A program made the position numbers and the translations under genes. A stretch of DNA of 64,000 nt from Tulasnella sp. 424 (lineage: Eukaryota; Basidiomycota; Agaricomycetes; Cantharellales; Tulasnellaceae), in assembly GCA_019633425.1 (NCBI GenBank), contig WSUB01000007.1, positions 310,001 to 374,000 of the forward strand. Direction: 5' to 3'. Positions 33,687-45,256 of the stretch are shown here, one piece after another. The notes beneath the pieces were generated by a model that did no database searches, had not been told where the DNA came from, and saw nothing but the letters and a program-made list of their open reading frames with translations. Positions within the stretch are counted from its first letter, which is position 1. The number at the start of each line of letters is the position of its first letter.

Positions 33687-33909
33687 CTCTTGTAACTGTC
33701 TTGACCCCTTCATACTCTATCCGAGTTGAAGCTAATTAAAACGGCGCTCAATATCATAACTTCTTCCTGCAAAGTCAAGCGGCTTCATTGATGACAGTCA
33801 GCGAACCAGGTCTTTGGCGCCTGATGGGTGCTTCGAACACCAGTCGATGTGGGAAAGTGTCCCAAATTATTCCAATGCTGTCTACTTCGCCCCTCTTTCA
33901 TTGCACTCC

Positions 33910-35332
33910 ATGGCAGTCCCAAGACGCGCTGCTCAATACCTCACCTCTTCTAGTCGGATACACGTAAGAGGCTATGCTGACGCCCCGACATGGGTGGCGA
34001 CTCAACATACCCTCCGTGTTGCACCTTGGGATGGGTTTAAGAGCATGCCCCATGTCTATGCGACCGCGCGGGAGCTCGAAAAACGATTTGGGCCCGTCAA
34101 TCATATCAAAGTGCCAAGGGTGGGCTGTCTGTTAACTTGGAAGATGGCTTTTCACTCACGTCTAACCCTTCTATTCTAGGACCCGGAAACCCACTCGTAC
34201 AGAGGGTACGCATGGATAACATTCCGCGAACCTTTACCGGTTAACGAGGAAGGGGGCCTTCCCAAGGAGCTTCAGGATATGGTGGTGAAGAAGCCTACCA
34301 ACGATGTCGATCGCCCTGGTGGACCGGGTCTGGACGACTTTGCTGGCCTCCTGGAGAGTGGAAGCAAGCGACCAGAAAGCGAATGGACAAAACTCAAGGA
34401 TGCTCAAGATGCTACATCAACGGGCTCAGCGTACTTGGATGTGCGTCTTGAGCTTAGTACCGACTCGCTCAAGCTGAAACGTAGGTCACGGCATCAAATG
34501 TATGAAATTACCCTGCTCAATCGCCGTTTTCAATACAGCGACGCGTGCCAGACACCTATCTGCAGAGCTGGAGAAATCCATTGCACGCTCCTTTGACATG
34601 TTCACTGGATTTGCCGACGAACCGACGTCGACGATGGAGGCAGCGCGGAAGAGATGGAGCAAGCATCTCCCACCGAAGCCAGCTCCCTCCAAAGCGTCTT
34701 CCTCCCGGCAAGCGGGACATAAACATACCAAGAAAACGACCGCCGCAGACGAGCTGCCACAAATGGATCCTTTGGCAGACTACTTAGAGGCCTACAAAGA
34801 CTTGAAGCCGGAGGAGCCGCAAGCTGCCGACCCTCTATTTACGTCCCGTAGCCAGCTCTCAGAAATGGCAGAAGCCGACTCCCAACATCCGATCCAAGCC
34901 GTTCAAGCTCAAAAGCTCCTCGAAGTACAGGAAAACCAAAAGGAAGAGGCAGCACCCGCAGGGGAAAGGACGGAGGTTTCGGGTACAAGCCAGTCACATA
35001 TGGTTGCTGAACCTCTACCGCAGGGTATCCAACAACCCAACCAACGGAATGCACACCCGGCCCAGGCCGCTGCGTCGAGGAAAAAGGGCACGCCTGCGAG
35101 GACGCAGGGACAGCAACTCAAGCCGTCGAGAAAAGACGCGCTCCTAGCCGCGGCCCGCCATGCAGGAAAGAAGGCTGCAGCGGAGAAGCTGAAACCCAAG
35201 AATACCGAGAAGGAACCTACGGTCGAGTCCTCGAGCCCCGAAGAGGAACACCAGGAAACGGAGCGGGATTCGCGGTCTGAGCCTTCAGCTGGCTTACCCT
35301 CCCGTATCTTCTCGATGTTTAAACGCTCGTAG
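33910..35332 (+). CDS. Mitochondrial RRM-like protein (hypothetical)
   Basis: Three exons: 33910-34119, 34180-34480, 34539-35332. The N-terminus (MAVPRRAAQYLTSSSRIHVR) is an Arg/Ser-rich amphipathic presequence pointing to mitochondria. It is followed by an RRM-like fold: LRVAPWDGFKSMPHVYATAR, ELEKRFGPVNHIKVPRDPET and SYRGYAWITFREP, i.e. beta-alpha-beta with an RNP1-like RGYAWITF strand. The middle is conserved-looking (STDSLKLKPTRARHLSAELE; SIARSFDMFTGFAD). The C-terminal half is low complexity, rich in Ala, Gln, Lys and Glu, and ends in RIFSMFKRS. Both introns restore the frame. A mitochondrial RNA-binding or ribosome-associated role is inferred; I do not recognise a named orthologue. Confidence 0.65.
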
Positions 35333-35603
35333 TTTCCTTATTGTTAATAATCCCCTTCCATTTACTGCTATTTTTGCGGCTCTCATTCGTTCTGCGTTGA
35401 CACCGACACGGGTATCTTTAGGCGTCGATTGCTGGGAGCCCGTGCCTGAGATTCGAATATAGGCCAGCCGCGCCTTGGTTCTTCTACCTTACCAGCGAAC
35501 CCCACCCTCTCTCCCAACTCTCCCGAAAGACCGTCCACAACCGCTTATATCTCTTCAGAAGCTTGGAACTGAGAAAACCACGAGAGTCAACTTAGACGTA
35601 GTT

Positions 35604-38600
35604 ATGAGCAACGACGGAGTTCAGATTGAAATACCAAGTGCGCAACCATCCTTCCAGGTGCATTGCGGGCTCGACTACTGATTTATTTTGGTGCAGGTTT
35701 CGATGACGAGCCTGATAATCTCTTTGCGGGTGGTGGCAATGGCGCCTTCGGGGGATTTGGCGGAGGAGCCTCCAGCTTTGGCGGTGGAGGCCTAAGCTCA
35801 TCCACCGGAGCCAGCGTTGGAGGCGGTTTTGGAGGACATGGCTTCGGTGCTTCCTCGTTTGGAGGAGCTGGCCCTTCCTTTGGTAATCAAGCAGATGGCT
35901 TTGGAGCAGGACCTGGCAGAGGCATCTTCCACACCAGGGGTGATTCCGCAACGTCCGATCTTTCAGGTCGGAGCTTCCACTTTGGCGGAAGCCATTCGCG
36001 CCAGCAGGACGACGGTAGCGGGGAGTTCTTTCCGCCAACCAGCGGGAGTGTAACTCCAATCGCTACGGCTATCAATCAAGGGAACCAAGCCTTCCCAAGG
36101 ACTCCATCCAAGACCTCGTTAGCAACGTCAACAACCCTTGCAAGTCGCTCAACAACATCAACTACGACCGCTACATCCATCCCCACACCTGGACGAAAGC
36201 ATTCCTTTGCTTCCCTACGAAATGCGTTCAAGAGCAGCAAATCTACGGCCGCTCCCGAACCACCGCCACCCATGCCGTCCCTAGACCCTCAACAAAACTA
36301 CCCCGTCCTCAGGAATCCATTTTCCCGCTCCGCATCGTCGCTCTCGCACCATCCACCACTGTCCTCCTCGGGAAACTCCAAAGTCTCGCGCAAACAACAG
36401 CCGCGGACACCGTCAACGACCAACACGAAATCACCTTCCCAGTCGTACTCTGCCCGTTTCATACCCCAAGGATACCATCGCACCCGCTCAAATTCTCAAG
36501 CCGCATCGGCTCACTCACACTCTAGCTCCGTGGCTCATTCGGAGTATAGCGACTTTGGTGATGGATCCCCAAACCTCTCAATCGATCCTCCGCCAGTTCC
36601 TCGAGTACCGAACCAATATGAAGCCAATGTTCGCCGACACCGCAACGATTCCTCAAGTTTCTCTGGAGGAGGCTCTGCAACATTGACAAAGCCGCAGAAA
36701 CCTCACGAGTTCGCGGTTCATGTGCTTTTTACGAAATTTGTTACATGCGCAGAGAAACTGATCGAGCTTTACACAGCGCAATCCCTTGTGAGCCGACTTG
36801 AGTTTATTCTTCTTAGAGATCTTATCTGATGTCCCTTCGACATTCTACAGTACAATGAGCCATTACTGGTAGATGTGATTGGTCCAGAATGCGCCCCTGG
36901 GACCGAGTTCCAGAGTTTGGTTGACTCCTTGGCACAACTAGCCAGGAAACACGCCCAGGTCATCATCGAATCCGTTCTCCGATGGAGGAATGCTCACCGC
37001 GATCAAAACATCGATCCCACGTTGGTAGAGAAGCAGAAATTCAAATCCCAGGACAAGTACCCGAGGTCCGCAGATGTGCTTCGAGAGCTCATGCGCCGAA
37101 AAGACGTATGTCGGAATACTCGCTTCCGATAGACAGACCGCCCGCATTCCCTCACTCACGCCATACAACCCGTTTTCATAGCTCGCCACCGTTTATATCA
37201 TGTGTCGCGCTCTAGTTGTCATCATGAGATCTGTCGGCAAAGACGGACTCGACTTGCGTTTTGGTGACCAAACGGAACAGGTTTTCTTCGAAGAATTTGT
37301 TTCGGATCCTAATATGTGAGCAAGGATAAGTTGAGCCTCTGCTGTGACGATTGTCGTTTGACCTGGGTATATTCAGGCAGCTGCTCTCCCATTCTGCCAA
37401 CAATCGAGCCAATGCAGAGCTCTTCGCTAAGATTTTAGGAGAAATGGCTACAACAAGGTTGAAGATGGTTTTATTCCTTATCGGGATAGGCGGGGCTGAC
37501 GAAAATGCTGCCTAATTTAGATTCGTAAGCGTCACCGATAGGTTTGTTCTGGCGTTGGGGCCGTTGGCTGCTGGTCAAGTTCTCAAGGATGGCGGAATGC
37601 GTTACGAGAACATCATTCGGGGAATTGAATACATAAAGCTCAAGGTTTATACATTCACTGCAGAGCAATTGATTGCATCTAACCTCAGTTGGTTTGAAGG
37701 TCTATCCGTCCGAAGCATTCGAAGAAGCAGCCGAATTTTTGGAATCGCTCTCGAAATCATTCGCTAATGCCCACGGGCAGAGATTGAAAAGCGCGTTCGC
37801 CGAAGTGTTGACCACCTTACTTCACCCAGTCAATGAGGTCTGTAGCTTCAACGCTGTTTCATTTTTTTGCTCCATCCTAATCTCGTTGGTTGGTGGGCAG
37901 ACTGCCGAGCATGAAGTGAACCACCCGTTGTGGGCGAAGGCCATCGAATTGATGTATCCCAAAGCGAATACAATGGCCAAGCCGAGGTACTGGAGCGTAT
38001 CTTATCCTCTAGCTGTCACTCTCCTTTGTGTGGCTCCTCACGACTACTTCCTCCGCAATTGGCTCTCTTGCATTGAGACGAGCGTTGGAAAGCTCAAGGT
38101 TGGTTGCAACAACGACTTAATACACGTCCGGTGCATACTAAAAACGCGATGTGGTTAGGACAAAACTCATCGACCCGCCGCGCTGAACGGAATTCTGCGA
38201 ATCGTTTGGACGTACCTGTACCGCTGCCAGGAGCCGGCATCCAATACAACGGCCAAGATGGACAACTTGGTCAAAGCTCTTTTCCCAACAAAATGGCGGC
38301 AGACCTATACATACGACGAAGGATACGACTCTCTTGCCTGTGTCCTACATTACATCCTGGCCCGTCATCCCGCCTATGGCAGAGACGTTGTCCTCAACCT
38401 GATGCAAACCTCGGACATCATGAACCTCTCGCCTTCGACCCCTCTTCCCACACTCCTGGATGCCGTCCCCGTTGATCGAGTCGGAGTGGCTCTACGAGCT
38501 ATCCTCCTGACCCTTCGCACTGCAGAAAAGAATCAACGAAAGCCTTCGTGGCCAGAAAGTCCTCGCTTCTTCTCTTCGCCTTTGGAGGCGGACGATATCA

Positions 38601-41600
38601 GTGCGAGTGCCACTGTGTTACCAGATCACGTTCTAGAGCAACCGGGGATGCAGGAGTTCGTCGATCGTTTCGCTCCTGCCATCAGCAAGCTATTACTTGT
38701 ATGTGGCAACCTGATAGGCGGCATGGTCACCAACGACCCCAAGTGGTGGATTTCGAACAATCCGTCTCACGAGGAGAGGGAAGACCTGATCATCAAGTAC
38801 CACCCTCGGATGGACCTCTCTGTAGTCCATCACGAGCAGTTTCTACCATCTTTCGAAGCGTTTAGGGTCGTCATCGAGGCGTTACCACGATGCCTGCATG
38901 CCTCTGCCAACGTCACGGAAATCCTTGACATCCTCATCCGCGCCGTGCTACACATCGATCCCAGGATCGGCGATGAAGCGGAGAGGTGCCTTCTGCGTTT
39001 CGGCGCTTCCGACAACTTCGTACGACCGCTCTTGGCTCGCCTCACGCGCTTCCTGTTCGCTCCATACAACCCCATCCGAGAAACAGGTCCGCTCCAAGGG
39101 TCAACGACTCAGCAAGATCGAATGGTCGCTTTATGGTGCAACATCCTGACCTCATGGGAGGCTAGGTTAAAGGCAGTCGGAGAAGAAGGTACCCCAGACA
39201 GCCCGAAGGAGAGTCGCGGAATCAACATATCGAACCTGCTTCAAGATATCGAGGCAGGGGGCCTATATCTTCTCACCTCGACAGATGTATCCTTCCGCGT
39301 GAAGGCGCTGCAAGCTTTGAGGACGGTGCCGACAATACACCAAAGCTTGATCAAATCCCCCGATACCTCCGCATCAGGGATCGACTCATCTCGACCCAAA
39401 AGGCTCGCCGAACTTCTCGAAGATATGAACCTCGATGAGGTTTCGCTGCCGAGCCAAAACCTTCCTGTCACCGATGCGGAGTACACCAAGCTGAACAGAT
39501 GGAGGGAGGCTACTCCTCACGCCATAATTTGCCGAATGGCTGAAAGCACAGACGATGTGGATGGACGACTCTGGAGATTCATCCTCCCTTGTGTCGTCCG
39601 TACATGCGTACCCAAAGCACCCGCGGTTTTCCACACTTGTCGCGATATCATCAGCGCTTCAGTATTGCGTTATCATCCTGTCATCTCTTCCCTCGCGCAG
39701 ATCCAGGCTAAAGGCGCACTCGCATCGTCTGCTCGCTCACCACCGCCATCTCGAAATGCCCCCGTTCTCCGGATTGCTGACCAAGAGGAGGTCGAACAAT
39801 GGAAGACTTGGATTGTCTTCCTTTGTGCGGCCGCATGGGACTCCGCCGAATTGAAAGCAGCAACGAAGGACCATGCCCGAATGCCCTCCGATCCAGCTTC
39901 TCAACGCGATCGTCTCTCCACACCTCGCGGCCTTTTCCGCTATCTAATTCCCTTCCTTATGGCGGAGGAGGCTCGGTTCCGTAGCCCTGTGATTCAAGCG
40001 TTAGGTTGCATCCACCAGTCCGCGTACCGTCGGCTTTTGGAAGACCTTCAGTCGATAACTACACACATTTACGACGACGTCAAATCCCCGAACGGCGCTA
40101 AATCCAAACGGAGCCTCGCAAGTGATCGACTCCACGCAGCCGTAATGCAAGTCTATAGGCTGACGTCCCATTTTGCACGTGACCCTAAAACCCTCGACGA
40201 CCATCCAACACTCAGTCTTTTGGTTCAGTTCATACGGGAGTCTAGAACCTACCTAAGCGACCGTGACATTCCGCTTGACATGGACGCACTACGCGTACGC
40301 AGATTCTTTTGCGGGCTAGTGGAAATGCTCTTTTTGGGCATGTTGTCTCTGCCTGACGCGGACAAATTGATATCAATTGCCACGCGATTGGCCATTTTCC
40401 GACTGTGCCAGCAATGGTGCTCTTACGGCCTTTCACCTGCACAACAGCGTCGATATGACGAGATGGTTAGCGGCTCATCCAACATTGCAAACATGAAGGG
40501 TAGCGACGGACACATATCCCCCACAATCAGCGAAGCGCAGAAACTTACGAGGGCCTCTGCAGCCGCAATGACAGCTCTTTGTGTGAGTGGCCTGCAGTAT
40601 ATAGTGTCCCTCTTTGCTGAACTTGTTGATACAGTGCCCCGCGTTCTTTGCTGCCGACTTGGCTTCAACCTCGCCTATGGCTCCAAGAGGGCTAGATCTG
40701 GACGAACCTCTAGAAATTATCCCTACAATTGATTGGATCGGTGCATTGTTTCGTGAAGCTCCTGAAGGAATCCGCCACAGTGCAAGGTAATTACGCTTCA
40801 GTGAATCGTACACCTAGTTCTCATTCTTGACTTTAGGAAAGCATTACAGCTACTGCTATCTCAAGGCGTGAACCAGGCAGCGCTACTGGACGAAGTGTTG
40901 CGACGCGCGTTCCATTCAGCAGAGGAACCGGCTGAGACTACCGAATTTTTCAACGTCGTCGCAGACGTCATCGTTGCTGATGACAACCACGGGTTTACGA
41001 CAAGCCAGACCATGTGTCTTGGTTTGAGTAACCTCTGTGCGCCTGCCGTGCCGCGTCGTGCTCGGGCATTCAACCTCCTCGAGAAGCTTGCGTCTCGACG
41101 CGCGGAGACCCAACCGAAGAACCTGGCTAGATATGAAGCATCAATCCTTTCCACGGACCTTGCCACGTATCTCGTTGCCCAATGTCGCGCATCAGCTTGC
41201 TTGGCAGAAGCTTTCCCAGAGGAAGCCCACGCGGTGGTTTCAGAATTTGCCCTCAGGTTGCCTCAAACAGGAAGTCAGCGTGCCCCATTAATCCGAGCCC
41301 TGCAGCCCTGGCTGGGGGTTTGCTCCTTGGTGACGCAAGTTGGCGTGACGTCCTCCGATGGCCACAGCACGATGATCAACTTGTTGGCGCTCACCGTGCA
41401 GTTCCAAGCGCTTCAAGCCGAGGATGTTCAAGCCTTGTGGCAGCAAGTAACCGTCCGGCCGTTCCCTCATCACGCCAGTATCGTGACCAAGTACCTGGTC
41501 GAGCAATGCGCCTCCCGGGGGTGCCCTGAGCTCGTGGAGTACGCTCAGCACATCCTTGCCGGCTTGTCCGATACAGATGTCGGAGCTATGATCTACGAGG

Positions 41601-43921
41601 AGCTATGTACCTACGTGGAAGGCATCGGGGACGCGAGCAACAGTCAGCCAACGGACACGCAGAGCTTACCTCCAGTATCGGACACCCTATTCACGGCCAA
41701 TCTTCACAGCGTGATTAGCTCCCGGACAAGGATGTCCCTCTCGAGAGGGCAAATAGCTCTTCTCCTGGTCGCTGAGATGGCAATAGATCGTCCATGGGAA
41801 TACCAGGGACAGCTTCCCGTTCTCCTCCACGCTATCTGCACCCATTTAGACCACCAACAAGCCTTCGTCCAAGCCATCATGCAGACGTCCCTCTTTAGGC
41901 TACTTTGGTCGTGGCTCCCAGGCTACGACGAAATCCCGGAGGCTCAAGGTTTGCCGTCCCGTGTGTCGGTCAAGACCGCGATTCAAGCGCTGGAAGAGAA
42001 GAAGGCCGAGCTATTTTGGGCGGTCAACGACGCCGACAACTCGAGCTCTCAAGATATCGTGCGAAGGATCAAACGTCTCTGTAATGAGGCTGTTTCCCTT
42101 TTGGAGCCCCTTTTCCCTCATCTCAGACAAACTTGGGGTGAGCTCGCCATTCGTTGGGTTGCTCAGTGTCCGATCCCTACGGTCGCGCGTCGCTCCGTGC
42201 AGGTTCTTCGGGCGATAATGCCCGATATGAAGCTCGACATGGTATCCAGCATTCTCCACCGACTCTCCAACATCATATCCGATTCGAGCAAGCAAATCCA
42301 GGCATTTTCACGAGAAATCCTACTCACACTCCTACACATCGTCCAGTCTCCTATCAATGACGTATCTCTGGTTTCCCCGTTATTCTGGGCATCAACGGCG
42401 TTTCTATCCACCACAATCGAGTCTGAATTTCTTCTTTCAGTAGAGATCTTCGACGCTCTGCTCGAGAAGATCGATCTCGAGGACGAGATCACTGTCCAAA
42501 ACCTGGAGTATGCCAAACCTGCTGAATGGCGGGGGAGTGACCTAGCCTTGCAGCGCCTGGTAATCGCTGGTTTGCGGTCATCCAGCACCTGCGACAAGAC
42601 CCTCCATGCTCTTCAGAACATCGCCAAGCTTCCATTTGGGACGATAGTCGACTCGCAAAATGATCGCCTTCGCTACCTTTTCCCCGTCAGCCTTCCCTGG
42701 TTCCTCCATGCCATGGAACAAAAGCCGTTGGACCCAAACCTTGCCGACTTTGCAAACGACCTAGCAATTCTGGCGGAAGCCGATCAGAGGGATGGCATTC
42801 GGAGGATCATGGTATCATTTGCCAAGAGCCGTTTCCGCACGAAGGAAGACTTCCTTCGGGAAGCTGTCGGGTGCCTCCGAGAGTACTTTATGGCGCATCA
42901 CTCGACGGAAGTTATAACCATCCTCCTCGGTCTGGTCTTAAACAGTATCAGCTGGGTTCGGGCAAAGTCCATGCTCATTCTCAAGTTAATATTCGGACAT
43001 GCTGAAACCAGGGAACCTCTCATCCTTCATGGATCCGACCTGTTAATGCCACTCCTTCGACTCCTGAATACCGATCTCTCGTCACAAGCCCTCGATGTAT
43101 TGGATGAACCCCTTGCAATAGCCGGTGGGCCCTCAGTGGCTCAGGTCCTCCGTATGAGCATGCATCTTCCAGGAAACTCACAAACGGATGTCACAGGAGA
43201 AATATTCGGCCTTCCAGCTGAAAGCGGGTGGTGTATTGCAAAAATAGAAGAAGTCAAGGACATCTGCAGACATAACCTCCTCGCTGTCTACACAACATAC
43301 CAGCCGTCGGTACCTATAGGACCCGTGTCGGTTATAATGTTCGACGAAGATGACGAAGGGGCATTGGATGAAGGGGTCGAGATCACGTTGCCGCCACGGG
43401 AGCTTGTGTCTGACGAGGCTTCCGTTGCAAATCTCGTCAACACTCTCCACGACCTAGGAGAATTCTTCCAATCCGACGAACCACCCCCTCCAGTATCATC
43501 CAATGTCGAGGAACGCGTAGCCTTGATCCTTAATCGCTCGCTGGGCCGGGCGACTGGAGAAAGTGTCTTCGAAGAGAACACTGGCCAAGAGGCTCCGTTC
43601 CCTGGTTGGCAGGAGGGTTCAACCGGTATTCCTGGTACTCCTGGACCTTTCGCACAGCTATTCTCCTCCCCCCAGAACACAATGGATTACCTGGCGATGA
43701 ACTTCGAGGCAGACTCGGATGATAGCGGATCTCTCGGCAACGAAGGGGTAGCAGTCCCACCGCGAACCTCGTCGCCTCACCCCTACAACTCCAGCGATGA
43801 GGAGAATGGTGCGTTCCCTCTGGAGGAAGGTGGATCGACTAAACGACGGAAGAGCCTTCGTAACCTCCTTGGATCAAAGCTATCTAGCAAAAACGGTCGC
43901 CCTGAGAGGCGTCGCCCATGA
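35604..43921 (+). CDS. TAO3: Tao3/Furry/PAG1 cell-morphogenesis scaffold
   Basis: Very large (about 2,580 aa) HEAT/armadillo-like protein of the Furry family (Tao3/Pag1 in budding yeast, Mor2 in fission yeast), scaffold of the NDR-kinase RAM/MOR pathway at growth sites. About eleven exons; start at 35604 with a tiny exon (MSNDGVQIEIPS) spliced to FDDEPDN. The N-terminal 350 residues are disordered: Gly/Phe-rich (35720-35900), then Ser/Thr/Pro-rich. The conserved part starts KPHEFAVHVLFTKFVTCAEK and runs through YPRSADVLRELMRRKDLATVY, NRANAELFAKILGEMA, RYWSVSYPLAVTLLCVAPHD and the long 38158-40590 and 40838-43921 exons with ELAIRWVAQCPIPTVARRSV and HHSTEVITILLGLVLNSISW. The tail (43400-43921) is acidic then ends in a strongly basic KRRKSLRNLLGSKLSSKNGR; this tail is copied downstream into a kinase gene. 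Confidence 0.9.
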
Positions 43922-44541
43922 CCTCTGTCCGATTGTATCTCCTTGTATTCTACTTTAATCGCGTTTCCTTTTACCTTGGTTTCACTTTTCCCTACTGGTG
44001 CCTACTTTTCCGCACGTTTTTCCGTCGAGCTCTCTCACATCCTGTTACCACCCTTAAACTAACTTAGGCAACTCTAATAACTGGCAGATCAAACATCCTT
44101 CTCATAAGTGATTTTCGGCAATGCATTCGTTATATCAAAATCGGTTGATCTTATAGGGTGTGATAATTCAAAAACATACGGACTTGTAAATGATGTGAAA
44201 CATATCCGGACTACTTGGGACGGATATCACAAGACTATCTCCTATTCTTGCGCCCCCGACCGGCAGGCGTCTTATTAGGAGGTGCCTTGGAAGGACCTTC
44301 TTGGGCTGCAGGCGACGCGTGGGTGGCTCCGAGCCGTTAATTACGCGGTTGACAATCCTTTGAATGACCTCCTCATCCGGCATGGTAAGATTCATCCTGG
44401 GCTCTTCCTTGACGACCTGTGGAAGGGAAGGGCGTGTGCCAACGGGGAAGCCTATCTATCTCATGGATGACGGATGTTAATGCCGAAAGATCACGGAGCT
44501 TGGATGATAAAAACTCACAGCATCCAGTTCGCCAATGAGTC
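43412..44541. repeat. Direct segmental duplication, left unit
   Basis: Contains the last ~510 coding bases of TAO3, its 3' flank, and a copy of the 3' end of the PB1-domain gene. It repeats at 46848-47966 (offset about 3.43 kb) with high identity over coding and non-coding parts. The left unit has the original TAO3 tail; the right unit has the original PB1 tail. Confidence 0.88.
44235..44541 (-). pseudogene. Truncated copy of PB1-gene last exon
   Basis: Copy of the final exon and intron of the gene at 47665-50317 (MNLTMPDEEVIQRIVNRV here, versus NLTMPDEDVIQRIVDRV there). A 5-nt insertion (GACGC) shifts the frame after GSEPPT, and the upstream exons are absent. It has no start or promoter and is taken as dead. 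Confidence 0.85.
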
Positions 44542-45256
44542 TTATTTTATATAGTACCTTTTTTGGAATTAATTCTATTGAATTTTGAAATTCATTATTT
44601 ACTCAGCCTCAAAACCTCCAGTAGCTAACGTAGAGCCATTGCGACGTCCCTCTTCTCCTCCAGGACGACGGGGGTGTTGCCGGAGCGCTGATACCTTGTG
44701 GTTCCGACACGCAGAGTATCGGCCTGGACTGAAATGGAGGATAATTGACCTTGCTATCTCCTTAAAATCCAGCCGAATCCATCTACTCTCGACGCATAAA
44801 CTCCTGTCCAAGTTTGACATCTGTTGTACTGGTTCTAAAAGCCTAAAAGCCGAATCGCGATTTGCACATTTCTTTCTGGGGCGGGATCGGCTATCGCCTC
44901 TCCAGAAAGCAGCTTCGCGAAGCTCGAACCAAATGAAACATTGCTAAAGTTTTCACTCCATCCCCAATCTGCTACATACATGCCAAACATCTAAGCCACA
45001 GGCGCGAATTGGGTGAGAAGGAGCTGGCGCCGGACCTATGGGGCTTACATCCGTGAGCCTGTCTCCTTGTGTGCAAACTCGATATCACCCCCCGCCATTG
45101 ACATAGTCTCAATTGCATTCAGAAAGGTACGAAATTCGGAGATTTGCCGATCGTCACGCAAGCGCCGGGGTGGTCCTTGATTGGCTCCGCTGATCTGTGT
45201 CCATACCACACTTCGTTCACGACAGTAACCAACGAACTGAAAGCTATTTTCTGTAC
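44542..45256. other. Upstream region of chimeric kinase
   Basis: About 700 bases with no convincing coding frame. It begins exactly where the duplicated PB1 tail ends, so it belongs to the inserted material and should carry the kinase promoter. AT-rich at 44540-44600. Confidence 0.4.

Noticed and set aside
34486..35199. Minus-strand frames opposite the mitochondrial RRM-like gene
   Set aside because: Mirror frames of Ala/Lys/Gln-rich coding sequence with no independent features.
35720..35900. Gly/Phe-rich N-terminus of Tao3 as a separate structural protein gene
   Set aside because: It continues in frame into the conserved Tao3 region and has a proper spliced start.
44585..44947. 120-residue plus-strand frame before the chimeric kinase
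   Set aside because: No resemblance to a protein family and it does not splice into the kinase in a sensible way.
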